DNA of 64,000 nt from Propioniciclava coleopterorum (GCF_011393335.1 NZ_CP049865.1:3366722-3430721), one strand, 5' to 3'; shown: positions 25,293 through 34,317, counted from the stretch's first letter. Made by a program: numbers and translations. The notes: generated by a model not told the origin, from the sequence alone.

Positions 25293-26918
25293 TCAGTGGG
25301 ACGCCCGGCGCAGCTGGAACGCGCCGACCAGGCCCAGGAACAGGAACAGCGTCGCGACCACCAGGGACCAGCGGGTGGCGTCGGTGAAACCGGCCGAGAG
25401 CGCGTCGACGGCGGCAGCGGTGTGCTCCCCCAGCGGGCTGTGGACGCCCTGGGCGCGCAGCTGACCGATCATCGTGCCGGCCGAGCTGCGGGTCACCGAC
25501 GCGAGCTGGTCGGCCTCGGCGCCGGTGATCCCGGCGGCGCCGAGCGACGCGGGCAGCGTGGCGGCCAGCGACACCGACAGCGCGGCGCCGGCGAAGGCGG
25601 TGCCGAGCGCGGACCCGATCTGCCGGACCGTGCTCTGGGTGGCCGAGCCCTGCCCCGACACCTCCACGGGAACGTCGCGCAGGACCGTCCCGGTGAGCTG
25701 CGCGGACGCCAGCCCCAGGCCGAGCCCGTAGACCACCAGCGGCACCCCGACGAGCCAGCCTGAGCTGTCGGGCCGGATCAGCAGCGCGAGCGCGAGCACC
25801 CCGACCACCTCGAGGGTGAGGCCGATCAGGACCGTGCCCGGTGCGCCGTAGCGGGCGGCCAGGTGCCGGGCGGACGCCCCGGAGAAGAACGCCCCGACGG
25901 CCATGGCGGCGAGCACGAGGCCCGCGCCCATGACGTCAAGGCCGAGCGCGTTGATGAGGTACAGGGGCAGCACGAAGATGATGGCGAACTCCCCCACGGC
26001 CACCATGGCGGCGGTGGTGTTGCCCCACGAGAACGTGGGCAGCTTGAACAGGTTGAGGTCCAGCAGCGCCGAGCGGCGGACCTTCTCGCGGTGCCGCTCC
26101 CACACCACGAAGAGCGTGAGCGCGACCGCGGCGACCGCGAAGGCGACCGGCACGATCGAGACGGGGGCGGTGGCGGGCCACGTCAGCCCGAGGAGGTTCA
26201 GGTCGGCCTTGGGCGTCCACCAGCCGAGGTCGGGACCCTCGATGATGGCGAACACCAGGGCGCCGAAGCCGATCCCGGACAGCAGCGCGCCGTCCACGTC
26301 GGCACCGGGCCGCCCCTGCGCCCCTTTGGTCTCGGGGACGGTGAACAGGGCGGCGACGAACACGATGGCGCCCAGCGGGATGTTGACCAGGAAGATCCAG
26401 TGCCAGGAGGCCCATTGCGTCAGGGCGCCGCCGGCCAGCGGCCCCACGGCGGCGGCGCCGGAGATGACCGCGCCCCACACGCCGAAGGCGGCGCCTCGGT
26501 ACTTCCCGCGGAACACGGCGTTCACCGTCGACAGGGTCGAGGGCATGATCATGGCGGCGCCGACGGCCTGGACGGCGCGCGCGGCGATCAGCGGCGTCGC
26601 CGCGTCCGCGAACGCGGCCAGGACGCTGCCGCCCACGAAGACCACCAGGCCGACCAGGAACAGCAGCCTGCGGCCGAGCCGGTCGGCGAGCCGGCCGGTG
26701 GAGAGCAGCAGCGCGGCCAGCAGCACCGCGTACAGGCTGTTGACCCACTGGGCGTCGGTGAGGTCCAGGTGGATGTCGCTGATGATGGTCGGCAGCGCGA
26801 CGCCGACGATGGTGCCGTCCAGCACGATCAGGCCGAGGCCCGTCGCGAGGACGGCGAGCGCGAACCAGTCGCGGCGCGTGGGCGCCGCGACTGGTTCCGA
26901 GGTGGTGGAGGTGCTCAC
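25293..26918 (-). CDS. MFS drug transporter, DHA2 (EmrB/QacA) type
   Basis: A 541-residue proton-driven exporter with about fourteen membrane helices. Motif C-like LDGTIVGVALPTI and motif A-like TGRLADRLGRRLLFLVGL are in place near the N-terminus. The GTG start at 26918 overlaps the stop of the DUF2871 gene (GTGA, 26915-26918), so the two are coupled. Substrates of such pumps are varied and cannot be read from the sequence. No adjacent TetR regulator is present, but a palindrome overlaps the promoter of the upstream gene. Confidence 0.9.
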   Translation of the reverse strand: MSTSTTSEPVAAPTRRDWFALAVLATGLGLIVLDGTIVGVALPTIISDIHLDLTDAQWVNSLYAVLLAALLLSTGRLADRLGRRLLFLVGLVVFVGGSVLAAFADAATPLIAARAVQAVGAAMIMPSTLSTVNAVFRGKYRGAAFGVWGAVISGAAAVGPLAGGALTQWASWHWIFLVNIPLGAIVFVAALFTVPETKGAQGRPGADVDGALLSGIGFGALVFAIIEGPDLGWWTPKADLNLLGLTWPATAPVSIVPVAFAVAAVALTLFVVWERHREKVRRSALLDLNLFKLPTFSWGNTTAAMVAVGEFAIIFVLPLYLINALGLDVMGAGLVLAAMAVGAFFSGASARHLAARYGAPGTVLIGLTLEVVGVLALALLIRPDSSGWLVGVPLVVYGLGLGLASAQLTGTVLRDVPVEVSGQGSATQSTVRQIGSALGTAFAGAALSVSLAATLPASLGAAGITGAEADQLASVTRSSAGTMIGQLRAQGVHSPLGEHTAAAVDALSAGFTDATRWSLVVATLFLFLGLVGAFQLRRASH

Positions 26919-27367
26919 AGGCTCAACGATGCCGCAACGTCCTCGGTGGCGGGGACCTCGCGCTGCTTGAGCGCCTTGCCCAGCATGAGGAAGAACAGGA
27001 TGAACGCGGCCGTGAGGAGCATGTGGCCCATGCCGGCGACGCCGGCGATCATCTTGGTCGACTCCAGGCCCAGGACGGTCAGGGAGCCGTGCCAGATCAG
27101 CATGGCGCTGGTGAGCACGACGCCCGCGTTCCACGTCCAGAAGAACCAGTCGAACATCTTCGAGCCCGACAGCGAGAACGCCTTCTCGGTGAGCAGGAAG
27201 ATCAGCCCGAAGATGGTGCCGAGCGTCAGCAGGTGCGTGTGCGCCAGGCCGAGCTGGGTGAACTGCCCCTCGGGGAAGCCGTTGAGCTTGGTGAACTCGC
27301 GGTAGAACAGGCCGGACGCGACGCCGACGGCCATGTACGCGAACGAGGCGTAGTAGAGCTTGCGCAT
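26915..27367 (-). CDS. DUF2871 family membrane protein
   Basis: A 150-residue protein with four predicted membrane helices, starting MRKLYYASFAYMAVGVASGLFY, with the conserved GLAHTHLLTLGTIFGLIFLL and MIAGVAGMGHMLLTAAFIL segments of DUF2871. The histidines in AHTH and GH are conserved-looking and could bind metal or haem, but no role is known. ATG 27367 follows GGAAAGGAAA. It heads a two-gene operon with the MFS exporter. Confidence 0.85.
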   Translation of the reverse strand: MRKLYYASFAYMAVGVASGLFYREFTKLNGFPEGQFTQLGLAHTHLLTLGTIFGLIFLLTEKAFSLSGSKMFDWFFWTWNAGVVLTSAMLIWHGSLTVLGLESTKMIAGVAGMGHMLLTAAFILFFLMLGKALKQREVPATEDVAASLSL

Positions 27368-27391
27368 GAAGACATTTCCTTTCCCAGGTAC

Positions 27392-27404
27392 GTCTTCAAG
27401 ACTA
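27392..27404 (-). promoter_or_regulatory. Palindrome overlapping -10 box upstream of DUF2871 gene
   Basis: GTCTTCAAGAC (27392-27402) is a perfect inverted repeat with a one-base centre, overlapping a TAGTCT -10-like box (27399-27404, minus strand). A further GAAGAC half-site lies at 27368-27373, next to the start codon. This looks like a small repressor operator controlling DUF2871 and the MFS pump. The binding protein is not evident in the window. Confidence 0.4.
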
Positions 27405-27426
27405 GAAATGCCTTGTCGCGTGGGCA

Positions 27427-27442
27427 TCAACCGTTCGGTTGA
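27427..27442. repeat. 7-bp perfect inverted repeat at the 3' end of the 27443 gene
   Basis: TCAACCG (27427-27433) and CGGTTGA (27436-27442) with a two-base centre, lying between the stop codon of the gene at 27443 and the DUF2871 promoter region. It may be a weak terminator for the former or an operator for the latter. Nothing distinguishes these. Confidence 0.4.
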
Positions 27443-28269
27443 TCAGCCCTCCACCGTTCCATGCTCCGCCTCGTACTGCGCCTTGTTCCACAACGCGAAG
27501 TAGAGAACGGTGGTCCAGTGGAAGACGCCCATCGTGCGCAGTTGGTCGCGGTCGTCGCATTCGTCGTCGAACCGCAGCCCCTCGAATGGCTCCAGCACGG
27601 GCTGATCGGCCTTCTGGGCGGCCCGCGCGAGCACGGCGGCCGCCTGCTGCGGGTCCGCGGGGAGCGCGTCCACCGCGGCGCCGGCGCGGCGGCAGCGCTC
27701 CACCTCCTCGTCGACCATGGCGGCGAGCCGGTCGATGTCGTTCTCGGACATGATGTCGACCTCGATGGTCTCCAGCAGGACGTGGCTGTCGCGGTGCTCG
27801 GCCAGGAACTGCGCGGACTCCTCCAGCGCGCGCAGGAAAAGCTCGGTGTTCGCGGGCGGCTCCGCCTCGGCGGTGGCCTTCGGCGCAGCGGGCGTCCCCC
27901 GGACAGGGCTCGCGCGACGCGGGCGAACAGCCCGGGCTCGGGCTCCGGCTCGGCCGCGGCGGGCGCCGGCGGCGTGGTCGCGATGATCCGGGCCGCCTCG
28001 AGGAAGCGCTCGACCCGGGCGAAGCCCAGGGTGTAGTCGCCGCTGATGGCGTGCAGCGGGCCGCGGCTGGTCACGTTGCCGTCGGCGTCCTCGTCCTCCA
28101 GCCCCTCCGAGATCAGCGAGGCGCAGGCCTGGGTGTCCCCCGAGGCGAGAAGCCGGTACAGGAACGGCACGTCGTAGGGCCACTCGGACAGTCCCTCGAT
28201 GCGCTCGGGGCGATCGCTGTAACTGCGGGGGCGGTTGCTCAGTGCGTACAGGTAGGACCGATTGGCCAT
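27443..28269 (-). pseudogene. Uncharacterised MANRSYLYAL-type protein, frameshifted as sequenced
   Basis: Opens MANRSYLYALSNRPRSYSDR, an N-terminus I associate with a family of uncharacterised actinobacterial proteins (possibly DUF7822, not certain). It continues PYDVPFLYRLLASGDTQAC and ISGDYTLGFARVERFLEA. After GLFARVARALSGG the frame is lost. It resumes one frame over at TPAAPKATAEAEPPANTELF and runs through MGVFHWTTVLYFALWNKAQ to HGTVEG. One additional C in the C5 run at 27896-27900 restores 275 residues. No membrane segment or catalytic motif is visible. Confidence 0.7.
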
Positions 28270-28335
28270 GACGGGTCTCCTCAGGGTGGTGTGGCGGCAA
28301 CCTAGCAGCCCTCGCCAACACCGCCGGCGTCCCGG

Positions 28336-29721
28336 TCAGCCGATCGGCATGTCCTCGCCGCGCTCGCGCACCCAGGCCGCGGACGACGTGGAGGTGAGCG
28401 CGATCAGGGCCAGGCACTGCAGCGTGGCGCCCAGCAGCGTCCCGTTGAAGCCCAGGCGGGCCGCGCCGGTGATGTAGTCGATGGCGGCGAACAGCACGCC
28501 CAGCCCCAGCAGGACCATCAGGGCGAACCGGGACCGTGGCCCGCGGCGCAGCACGCCGCGCACCAGGAGGATCTGGACCAGCAGGATCACGACCCCGACC
28601 GCGATGACGAAGCCGCGGGCCCACGCGTCCTCGTCGGGGGTGCCCAGGGTGCCCGGGTCCTGGATGGCCTCGATGATCATCGAAGCGACCGACATCGCGG
28701 TGACCACCAGGGCGAGCAGCGCCGCCAGCACGATCGACACCGGGGCGCGGCGCAGGGACACGGTCCGGCTCGGGGTCCCCCGTCCGGGCTCCAGGGCCCC
28801 GTCGCTGGTGGTCTCGTCCTCCGTGCCGGACGGCAGGGCCGGCCCCGCGACGGCGACGGCGTTGAGATCGAGGATGGGGAGGTTTCCGTCGGTGACGAAC
28901 TGGTCTCCCCCGCCGTTGCGGGAGTGGTAGCCGGTCGTGAAGTGGGGCAGGTCGTGCACCACGACCGCGTCGTTGTGGCGGAGCACCGAGTCGATGATGT
29001 GGTCGCGCTCGATGTCGGTGTTCTCGTCGATCCGGTGCGTGATCTGGAAGGTGAAGAGTGACAGCCCCACGTTGGTGTCGTAGGTGCCCGCCCCCAGCCA
29101 GTCGACGTGGGTGCCGCCGGGCAGCAGCCAGCCGGGCGGGGTGTGCCAGAACCGGACGTGGTGGCGCTGCTTGGGGTTCCCCGCGACCTCCTGCTGGTAG
29201 GCGACGTCCTGGCGGCGCCCGAACAGGGTCAGCGGCGAGACGGGCGCCGTCGGGTAGCTGCGCCGGGTCAGCGTCGAGACCACGATCCCCCACGTGGACG
29301 CCGGGGTGATGTCGTCGGCGCGGTGCCAGCCGGCCCGCAGCATCACGGCGTCCAACTGTTCGACCTCGCCGTCGACCGCCAGGTTCACCGGGTCGCCGAG
29401 CAGCCCGTCGGTGGTCCGGGTGCGGCCGAAGAAGTAGTCGGGGACGTAGAAGTCGGTCAGCATCCGGTGCAGCCGTGGCAGGGCCAGGTAGGCCAGCACC
29501 GCGTAGACGGGCAGCAGCAGCAACGACGACCACCAGGTCCGGATCCCCAGCAGCGACCCGAGCACGGCCAGGAAGACCGCCGACGCCGTCCCGAGCAGGA
29601 AGAAGACCCGGTCGACCCTCGTCGAGGTGGGCATCGGCTGCTGCATGCGCAGCGCCCAGCGCCGGTGCGTCAGCGAGTGCTCCGCCGCCGGGCGGCGGGC
29701 CGGGAGGTCGTCGGGGTTCAT
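28336..29721 (-). CDS. LssY C-terminal domain membrane protein
   Basis: A 461-residue protein with two membrane helices near the N-terminus (VFFLLGTASAVFLAVLGSLLG and a following WWSSLLLLPVYAVLAYL) and a soluble LssY_C-type domain. That domain contains VDGEVEQLDAVMLRAGWHRAD, RRSYPTAPVSPLTLFGRRQD and HHVRFWHTP. Four C-terminal helices end at WVRERGEDMPIG. The domain is named after an exported Legionella protein and has no defined activity. The start MNPDDLPARRP was chosen from alternatives because upstream residues are low-complexity. Confidence 0.8.
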   Translation of the reverse strand: MNPDDLPARRPAAEHSLTHRRWALRMQQPMPTSTRVDRVFFLLGTASAVFLAVLGSLLGIRTWWSSLLLLPVYAVLAYLALPRLHRMLTDFYVPDYFFGRTRTTDGLLGDPVNLAVDGEVEQLDAVMLRAGWHRADDITPASTWGIVVSTLTRRSYPTAPVSPLTLFGRRQDVAYQQEVAGNPKQRHHVRFWHTPPGWLLPGGTHVDWLGAGTYDTNVGLSLFTFQITHRIDENTDIERDHIIDSVLRHNDAVVVHDLPHFTTGYHSRNGGGDQFVTDGNLPILDLNAVAVAGPALPSGTEDETTSDGALEPGRGTPSRTVSLRRAPVSIVLAALLALVVTAMSVASMIIEAIQDPGTLGTPDEDAWARGFVIAVGVVILLVQILLVRGVLRRGPRSRFALMVLLGLGVLFAAIDYITGAARLGFNGTLLGATLQCLALIALTSTSSAAWVRERGEDMPIG

Positions 29722-29851
29722 CGGTGCCAGTCTGTCACGGAAGGCCTGCCGGGTACCGGCCGCTGCGGCGTCCGCGGTCGCCGCGCCGGGTCGGTCGTTC
29801 GGGCCACGCGCGAGCCCGCCGCGCCTTAGATTGTGCTCCCAAGGGGCGGAC

Positions 29852-30531
29852 GTGGACGCACGGGGCAACGGTGCCGCGGCCGGGGTGATCGGACCGCTGG
29901 TGTTCGTGGGGGTGTTTCTCATCGAGGGGGCGCTGCGCCCCGGCTACGACGCGGCCGCGGACTTCGTCAGCGCGCTGTCGTTGGGCCCGCGCGGCTGGGT
30001 CCAGATCGCCTCGTTCCTGCTCACCGGCGCCTGCCTGATCCTGTTCGCCGCGTGGCTGCGCGCCACCTTCCCCTCCGGGCCGTCCTCGATCGCGGGGCCG
30101 CTGCTCCTGGGCCTGATCGGGGCGGGGCTGTTCGCGTCGGGCCCCCTGGTGATGGACCCGGCCGGCACACCGCTGGACGCCGCGACCTGGCACGGAATGG
30201 CGCACAACATCCTGGGCGCGCTGGTGTTCGTGCTCATGCCCGTGGCGATGTTCGTGTGGCTGCGCCGGATCCGGCGCGAGCCGCGCCTGGGGGCTTCTGG
30301 CGCACCACGCTGTTCCTGGCCCTCGTCACCGTGGTCGCGGACCTGGTGTTCTCGCTGGCGAGCAAGGTGCCGGCGTGGGCCGAGGCGACGGCGCCCTGGG
30401 CGGGCGCGCTGCAGCGCGCGGTGCTGGTCCCGTTCCTGGTGTGGGTGGCGCTGTTCGGCGCGGTGCTGCTGGGCGCCTCGCGGCGCCGCGCCGCGCGCCC
30501 GGCGCTTGCCGGGGCGGGCGCGCGTCGCTAG
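29852..30531 (+). pseudogene. DUF998 family membrane protein, frameshifted as sequenced
   Basis: A GTG start after an AGGGGC ribosome site begins a DUF998-type membrane protein of five to six helices (GVIGPLVFVGVFLIEG, WVQIASFLLTGACLILFA, ALVFVLMPVAMFVWLRRI). After RREPRLG the frame breaks and continues as GFWRTTLFLALVTVVADLVF in the next frame. Adding one G to the G5 run at 30289-30293 gives a continuous 226-residue protein. A second DUF998 gene lies at 59536. The function of the family is unknown. The 3' end overlaps the convergent CatA-like gene by 4 bp. Confidence 0.75.
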
Positions 30532-31202
30532 AGCGGCGTTGCGCGGCTGTCGACCCAGGACGGGTCGGCCAGCAGGGCGGAGAACTCCTGGATCAGGCGC
30601 GCGGTGTGGAAACCGTCCGCTGCGGCGTGGTGGATCTGGACGGCGAGCGGCAGCACCGTGGTGTCCCCGCGGCGGGCGTAGCGCCCGAGGGTGAAGATCG
30701 GCGCCAGGTGGCGCCAGGCGTTCTCGATGGCCAGGGTGTTCGACGTGAACGACACCCAGGGGATGCTCGACACGTCGAAGGTGTTGGGCGGGGGCGACCC
30801 CTGCGGGCGGAAGGCGGTGGCGTCCGCGTGCTCGGCCAGCAGCGGCGCGGCGACGGCGTGGAAGGCCGCGAAGTCGGGGTCGTACGGCGCCCAGACGGCG
30901 GCGAAGGTCTCCCGGCGCGGGTTGAACACCGTGAACGACGGGTGCAGGACCGGCCAGACCGCCGGTCGGTCGTCCGCGAGCAGGGTCATCCTGAACTCGT
31001 CGTGTCGGTTCACGACCGTCGCCAGCGCCCAGATCTGGGCGAGGTAGGTCTTGCGCGGCGAGCGGGCCAGGGCGGCGACGAACGCGCCGGCGTCCACCTC
31101 GACGGAGAGCGCGTAGCTGCACGGCACCGCCGTCAGGTAGTGCTCGAAGTGCTCGCGCCGGGGCCAGGAGGCGACGTCGAGCGGGCGCGGGGCTGCGGTC
31201 AT
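30528..31202 (-). CDS. CatA-like acyltransferase (chloramphenicol acetyltransferase family)
   Basis: A 224-residue protein of the type A chloramphenicol acetyltransferase family, close to the usual 213-220. The catalytic motif HHAAADGFH lies near residue 190 and matches the HHxxxDG signature, while YALSVEVDAGAF, PRKTYLAQIWALATVVN and PWVSFTSNTL are the usual fold positions. Chromosomal CatA homologues in actinobacteria often act on other acceptors or confer little resistance, so chloramphenicol should be regarded only as a possible substrate. There is no sign of a mobile element around it. Confidence 0.85.
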   Translation of the reverse strand: MTAAPRPLDVASWPRREHFEHYLTAVPCSYALSVEVDAGAFVAALARSPRKTYLAQIWALATVVNRHDEFRMTLLADDRPAVWPVLHPSFTVFNPRRETFAAVWAPYDPDFAAFHAVAAPLLAEHADATAFRPQGSPPPNTFDVSSIPWVSFTSNTLAIENAWRHLAPIFTLGRYARRGDTTVLPLAVQIHHAAADGFHTARLIQEFSALLADPSWVDSRATPL

Positions 31203-31333
31203 GCGACCGATCCTGACCAGTGCGGCCGCCCGCCGCAACCGAGGCGGTGATGGGGGATCGCCTGGCTGAACGTCAGCCGCCCGCGCCGCTGGGACGCCGA
31301 CGCCCGCCGTCCCGCTCGCCCTAGGATCGCCAC

Positions 31334-31450
31334 GTGCCCACCCTCTCCCCCACGCTGCCCGACCGGAGCGGTCGGCGCCTCGACGACACCGGTCGTGCCG
31401 ACCGGCCGCGCACCGACGCGGTGGCCGCGGGACGCAGGGGCCTGCGATGA
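31334..31450 (+). CDS. Possible 38-aa leader peptide coupled to SMI1-like gene
   Basis: A GTG lies 6 nt after a TAGGAT -10-like box (31322-31327). It opens a 38-codon frame, rich in Arg and Asp, whose TGA overlaps the ATG of the next gene (ATGA, 31447-31450). No ribosome site is seen for the downstream ATG, so translation of this leader may be needed to reach it. The coding character is not strong. It could also be the N-terminus of the SMI1-like protein joined through another lost base. Confidence 0.35.
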   Translation: MPTLSPTLPDRSGRRLDDTGRADRPRTDAVAAGRRGLR

Positions 31451-31931
31451 CGACCGCACCCGACGCGCTGCTCGCCGCCCTGGTCCCCCGCGGGTGGTCG
31501 CTGACGCCGGCGGTGGCCGACCGCACCGCCGACCTGGCGCGGCTGTCCGCGCTGGCCATCCCGGCCGACTGGGCCGCCTGCCTGCTCCGGTTCGACGCGC
31601 TCGTTGGGCCCGACGAGGACGCCTGGTTCCTCGCCCTCGACGACTACACCGGCACCTCGGACGCGGCCTTCGCCTGGGACGAGTGGCGCACCCTGTCGCT
31701 GGACGCGGCCATGGGCCCCGACGACGCAGCACGCGTCACGCGCTTCTGGGACGACGTCCTGCCCATCCTGCTGGCCGTGGGGGCGCGTACGCGTTCTGGG
31801 GCGTCAGCCGCGCCACCGGCGTCGTGGTCGGCGGCGCCGAGCCCGACTTCGAGGACGCCGACGTGGTCGCCCCGGACGTGGCCGCGCTGCTCACCGCGCT
31901 GGCGGCGGGCACCCTGGAGGTGCCGCGATGA
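31447..31931 (+). pseudogene. SMI1/KNR4-like protein, frameshifted as sequenced
   Basis: Begins MTTAPDALLAALVPRGWSLT and carries ALAIPADWAACLLRFDALVG and DAWFLALDDYTGTSD-type sequence, resembling SMI1/KNR4 (SUKH) proteins, many of which are immunity proteins against nuclease toxins. After LPILLAVG the frame changes and continues GAYAFWGVSRATGVVVGGAE to the end. One G added to the G5 run at 31779-31783 gives 161 residues. The stop overlaps the next start (ATGA). No toxin gene is evident next to it. Confidence 0.55.
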
Positions 31932-32676
31932 CGGCCCCCGCGGCGCAGGTCGCCCGCTGGCGGCGCCGCTGGACGCCGGAGCGGCTCGCCGACCTCAGGG
32001 CCCAGGTGGCGGCGCAGGCCCGCGACGTGCGCGGCCCGCACCGCCTGGAGACGGACTGGTCGGCCGCGGACGGGTTCCTCGACCTGCGCGGGCTGGGGCG
32101 GGCCGCGAGCCCGTCCGCCTGTCGTTCCTCACGCTGTCCCGCGTCGACCTGAGCCACGCGCGCGGCGCCGTGTCGCTCTACCGGTGCGTGATCGAGGACG
32201 GCCGCTTCGACCACGCCGCCCTCGCCACCGGGACGCGGCTGGGCCGCCGGCTCGAGCGATGCAGTTTCCGGGCAGCCCGGCTGCGCGGCGTCACCCTGGG
32301 CACCGAGGTGGTGGGGTGCGACTTCACCGGCGCCGACGCCCGCCGGCTCATCTGCGAGCCCAACACCCGCTTCGAGGACTGCACGTTCGAGGGCGTCGAC
32401 CTGTCGGACGCGGCCCTGGCCGACGCGACGTTCGTCCGCTGCAGCTTCGCCGGGGCCGTCCTCGGCCCGGGCACCAGCTTCAGCCGGTGCACGTTCGTCG
32501 ACACCGACCTCGACCCGGGGCCCGCGCGCCTCACGCGCTGCCGCCGCGACGGCGCCGACCTGCCGGACCGCTGGGACGGCGCGGCGGACGCCGAGGCCGA
32601 CCTGCAGCGGTTCGCGGCCCGTTACGCCGCGCGGCTCGCGGCCGGGGAGACCGACCTGCCCCTGGGCGACGACTGA
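31928..32676 (+). pseudogene. Pentapeptide-repeat-like protein, frameshifted as sequenced
   Basis: Starts MTAPAAQVARWRRRWTPERL. After DLRGLG the frame changes and resumes at AGREPVRLSFLTLSRVDLSH. It then runs through a right-handed-helix style repeat region in which Cys/Asp-x-Phe units recur (ERCSFRAARLRG, GCDFTGADARR, DCTFEGVDLSDAAL, RCSFAGAVLG, RCTFVDTDLD). An extra G in the G4 run at 32095-32098 gives 249 residues. Pentapeptide proteins have diverse roles, including DNA mimicry. It is coupled to the SMI1-like gene, so the two may act together, which is inference. Confidence 0.65.
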
Positions 32677-32741
32677 GGACGCCTCGGGGACGCCGGTCGC
32701 CGATCACTGCGGCGCCGGCCCAACCACCCGGCCGCCCGTGC

Positions 32742-33086
32742 TCACCAGGAGCCGGCGCCACCCGCCCCGGAGCCGGTCTCGGTGGTCGGCGTCACCCCGG
32801 CCAGCCGCGCCAGCAGCTCCGAGGCCCGGGCGCGTTCCACGTCCACCAGGTCGTCCTCGACGGCCGTGGCCAGCGCCTGCTTCAACAACGGGGCGGCCTC
32901 CTCGCCGCGCCCGGCCTCGACCAGCAGGTCGGCGAGCACGACGCGTCCCCGCACCTCGGCTTCGGGGTCGGCCTCGGACTCGGCCGCCGCGATCACCGCC
33001 CGCAGGGTCTCCTCGGCGCGGGCGGGCTCGCCCGCGTCCAGCAGGTGCAGTGCCTTGTTGAACTGCTGGTTCGTCTCGTCGCTCAT
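32742..33086 (-). CDS. Small tetratricopeptide-repeat-like protein
   Basis: A 114-residue helical protein, MSDETNQQFNKALHLLDAGE, containing two to three TPR-like helix pairs (ALHLLDAGEPARAEETLRAVI; VLADLLVEAGRGEEAAPLLKQAL) and a Gly/Ser-rich C-terminus. It is probably a protein-interaction module. Its ATG overlaps the stop of the gene at 33083-33490 (ATGA), so the two are coupled. Confidence 0.7.
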   Translation of the reverse strand: MSDETNQQFNKALHLLDAGEPARAEETLRAVIAAAESEADPEAEVRGRVVLADLLVEAGRGEEAAPLLKQALATAVEDDLVDVERARASELLARLAGVTPTTETGSGAGGAGSW

Positions 33087-33490
33087 GCTTCCACCGTCAC
33101 TTCCACGACGTCGCCGTCGTCATCGAACCGGACCGCGGGCCAGTAGCCCTGCATGAAGTGTTCCCCACAGCCGTCCTCGAGGTGAAGCACCACGGCGCCG
33201 TCGTCGCGGACCTCGACCGTCTCCAGGCGCAGGTCGGCGGCCGCCTCGTCCAGGTCGGACGCCGACGGCTCGCCCTCGCTGAACGCCCGCACCACCGCGT
33301 CGGTGGCCCGCCGCGTCCAGGCCCGGGGCGCGCGGGCGAACGCGGCCAGTCGGGCCGCCAGCTCGGGGACCCTCCCCGCGGACTGTGTCGAAACGGCCAG
33401 TTCGGGGTCGCCGCCGGCGACGAAGAGGCCCGAGGTGGCCCGGGCGAACCGGCCGTAGGGGGTGTCGACGGTCTCCGCGGGGGTGCTCAC
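33083..33490 (-). CDS. Uncharacterised 135-aa protein
   Basis: A GTG start gives VSTPAETVDTPYGRFARATS. The protein is acidic at the C-terminus (ending in DDDGDVVEVTVEA) and contains GYWPAVRFDDDGD. I do not recognise the family; a remote DUF2262-type similarity is possible but unsupported. No membrane segment or nucleotide-binding motif is present. It is translationally coupled to the TPR-like protein, which suggests a joint function. Confidence 0.6.
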   Translation of the reverse strand: MSTPAETVDTPYGRFARATSGLFVAGGDPELAVSTQSAGRVPELAARLAAFARAPRAWTRRATDAVVRAFSEGEPSASDLDEAAADLRLETVEVRDDGAVVLHLEDGCGEHFMQGYWPAVRFDDDGDVVEVTVEA

Positions 33491-33549
33491 GGCGCCACCG
33501 TAGCGGCCGGGGCCGTGTCGTCCCGGTCGTCTCGCGGGGCCCGGCGGAG

Positions 33550-34317
33550 TCAGCGTCCCGGCTGAACCGCCGACGGGTGGTCGGGGCCGTCCAGCCAGGC
33601 GTCGAAGGTCAGGGTGCCCGGCAGCGCGTCCGGGCCGCCGCGCAGGGCACCGGATGCCATCCCGGCGCCGTACCGGCCCGGCAGCCGGACGCCCAGGACC
33701 GCGCGCCGGACGCCGCCGTGCCGCAACTGGCGGCGGGCCAGGTCGACGAGTTCCTCGTCGCGGGGGCCGACGAGGTCGCGCGCGCGACCGGCCGGGCCCG
33801 CCTCGGCGACCGCGATCAGGTGCGTGCCGACCTCCCGCGCCGCGACCGGCCGGATCAGCGCCCGCGGCAGCACCGCGAGCGGCGACCGGCCGCGTCCCAG
33901 GAACATGCCGACGAACTCGTGGAACTGCGCGGCGCGGACGATCGTGGACGGCACCGGGCCGCGTTCCACCGCGCGCTCCTGGGCGAGCTTGCCGGCGTAG
34001 TAGCCGGCGTCGATCCCGTCGATGCCCACGATCGACAGCGCAACGTGGTGCCGGACGCCGACGCGCGCCCCGGCCCCCATCAGGGCGGCGGTCACGGCCT
34101 CGAAGAAGGCGCGGGCGCGGTCCGCCGAGGGCGCCGCCCTGTTCGTGACATCGATCACGACGTCCACGCCGGCCAGCGCCTCGTCGAGCCCGTGCCCGGT
34201 CAGGACGTCGACGCCCGCGTGCCGGCTGATGACGACCATCTCGTGCCCCGCCTCGCGTCCGGCGACGACGACGTGCCGCCCCACCGTGCCGGTTCCGCCC
34301 GCCACTGCGATCCTCAT
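33550..34317 (-). CDS. NAD(P)-binding NmrA-like oxidoreductase/regulator
   Basis: A 255-residue Rossmann protein of the atypical SDR/NmrA type. The N-terminal nucleotide motif AVAGGTGTVGRHVV fits GxxGxxG. HHVALSIVGIDGID followed by YYAGKLAQERAVE corresponds to the SDR active-site strand and Tyr/Lys helix. A GGGGGAG ribosome site precedes the ATG. A diverged 83-bp remnant of a gene of this kind lies at 38888-38970, beyond the defence island, so this locus and its neighbours were once present in a second version. Confidence 0.8.
   Translation of the reverse strand: MRIAVAGGTGTVGRHVVVAGREAGHEMVVISRHAGVDVLTGHGLDEALAGVDVVIDVTNRAAPSADRARAFFEAVTAALMGAGARVGVRHHVALSIVGIDGIDAGYYAGKLAQERAVERGPVPSTIVRAAQFHEFVGMFLGRGRSPLAVLPRALIRPVAAREVGTHLIAVAEAGPAGRARDLVGPRDEELVDLARRQLRHGGVRRAVLGVRLPGRYGAGMASGALRGGPDALPGTLTFDAWLDGPDHPSAVQPGR

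Noticed and set aside
30528-31202. Acquired chloramphenicol resistance gene on a mobile element
   Set aside because: The CatA-like gene has the local high G+C and codon use, no insertion sequence or integron features flank it, and such homologues are common chromosomal genes in actinobacteria.
27896-32098. Programmed ribosomal frameshifting or phase variation at G/C runs
   Set aside because: The runs are only 4-5 bases, far shorter than phase-variable tracts. No slippery heptamer with downstream structure recurs, and housekeeping genes are affected in the same way.
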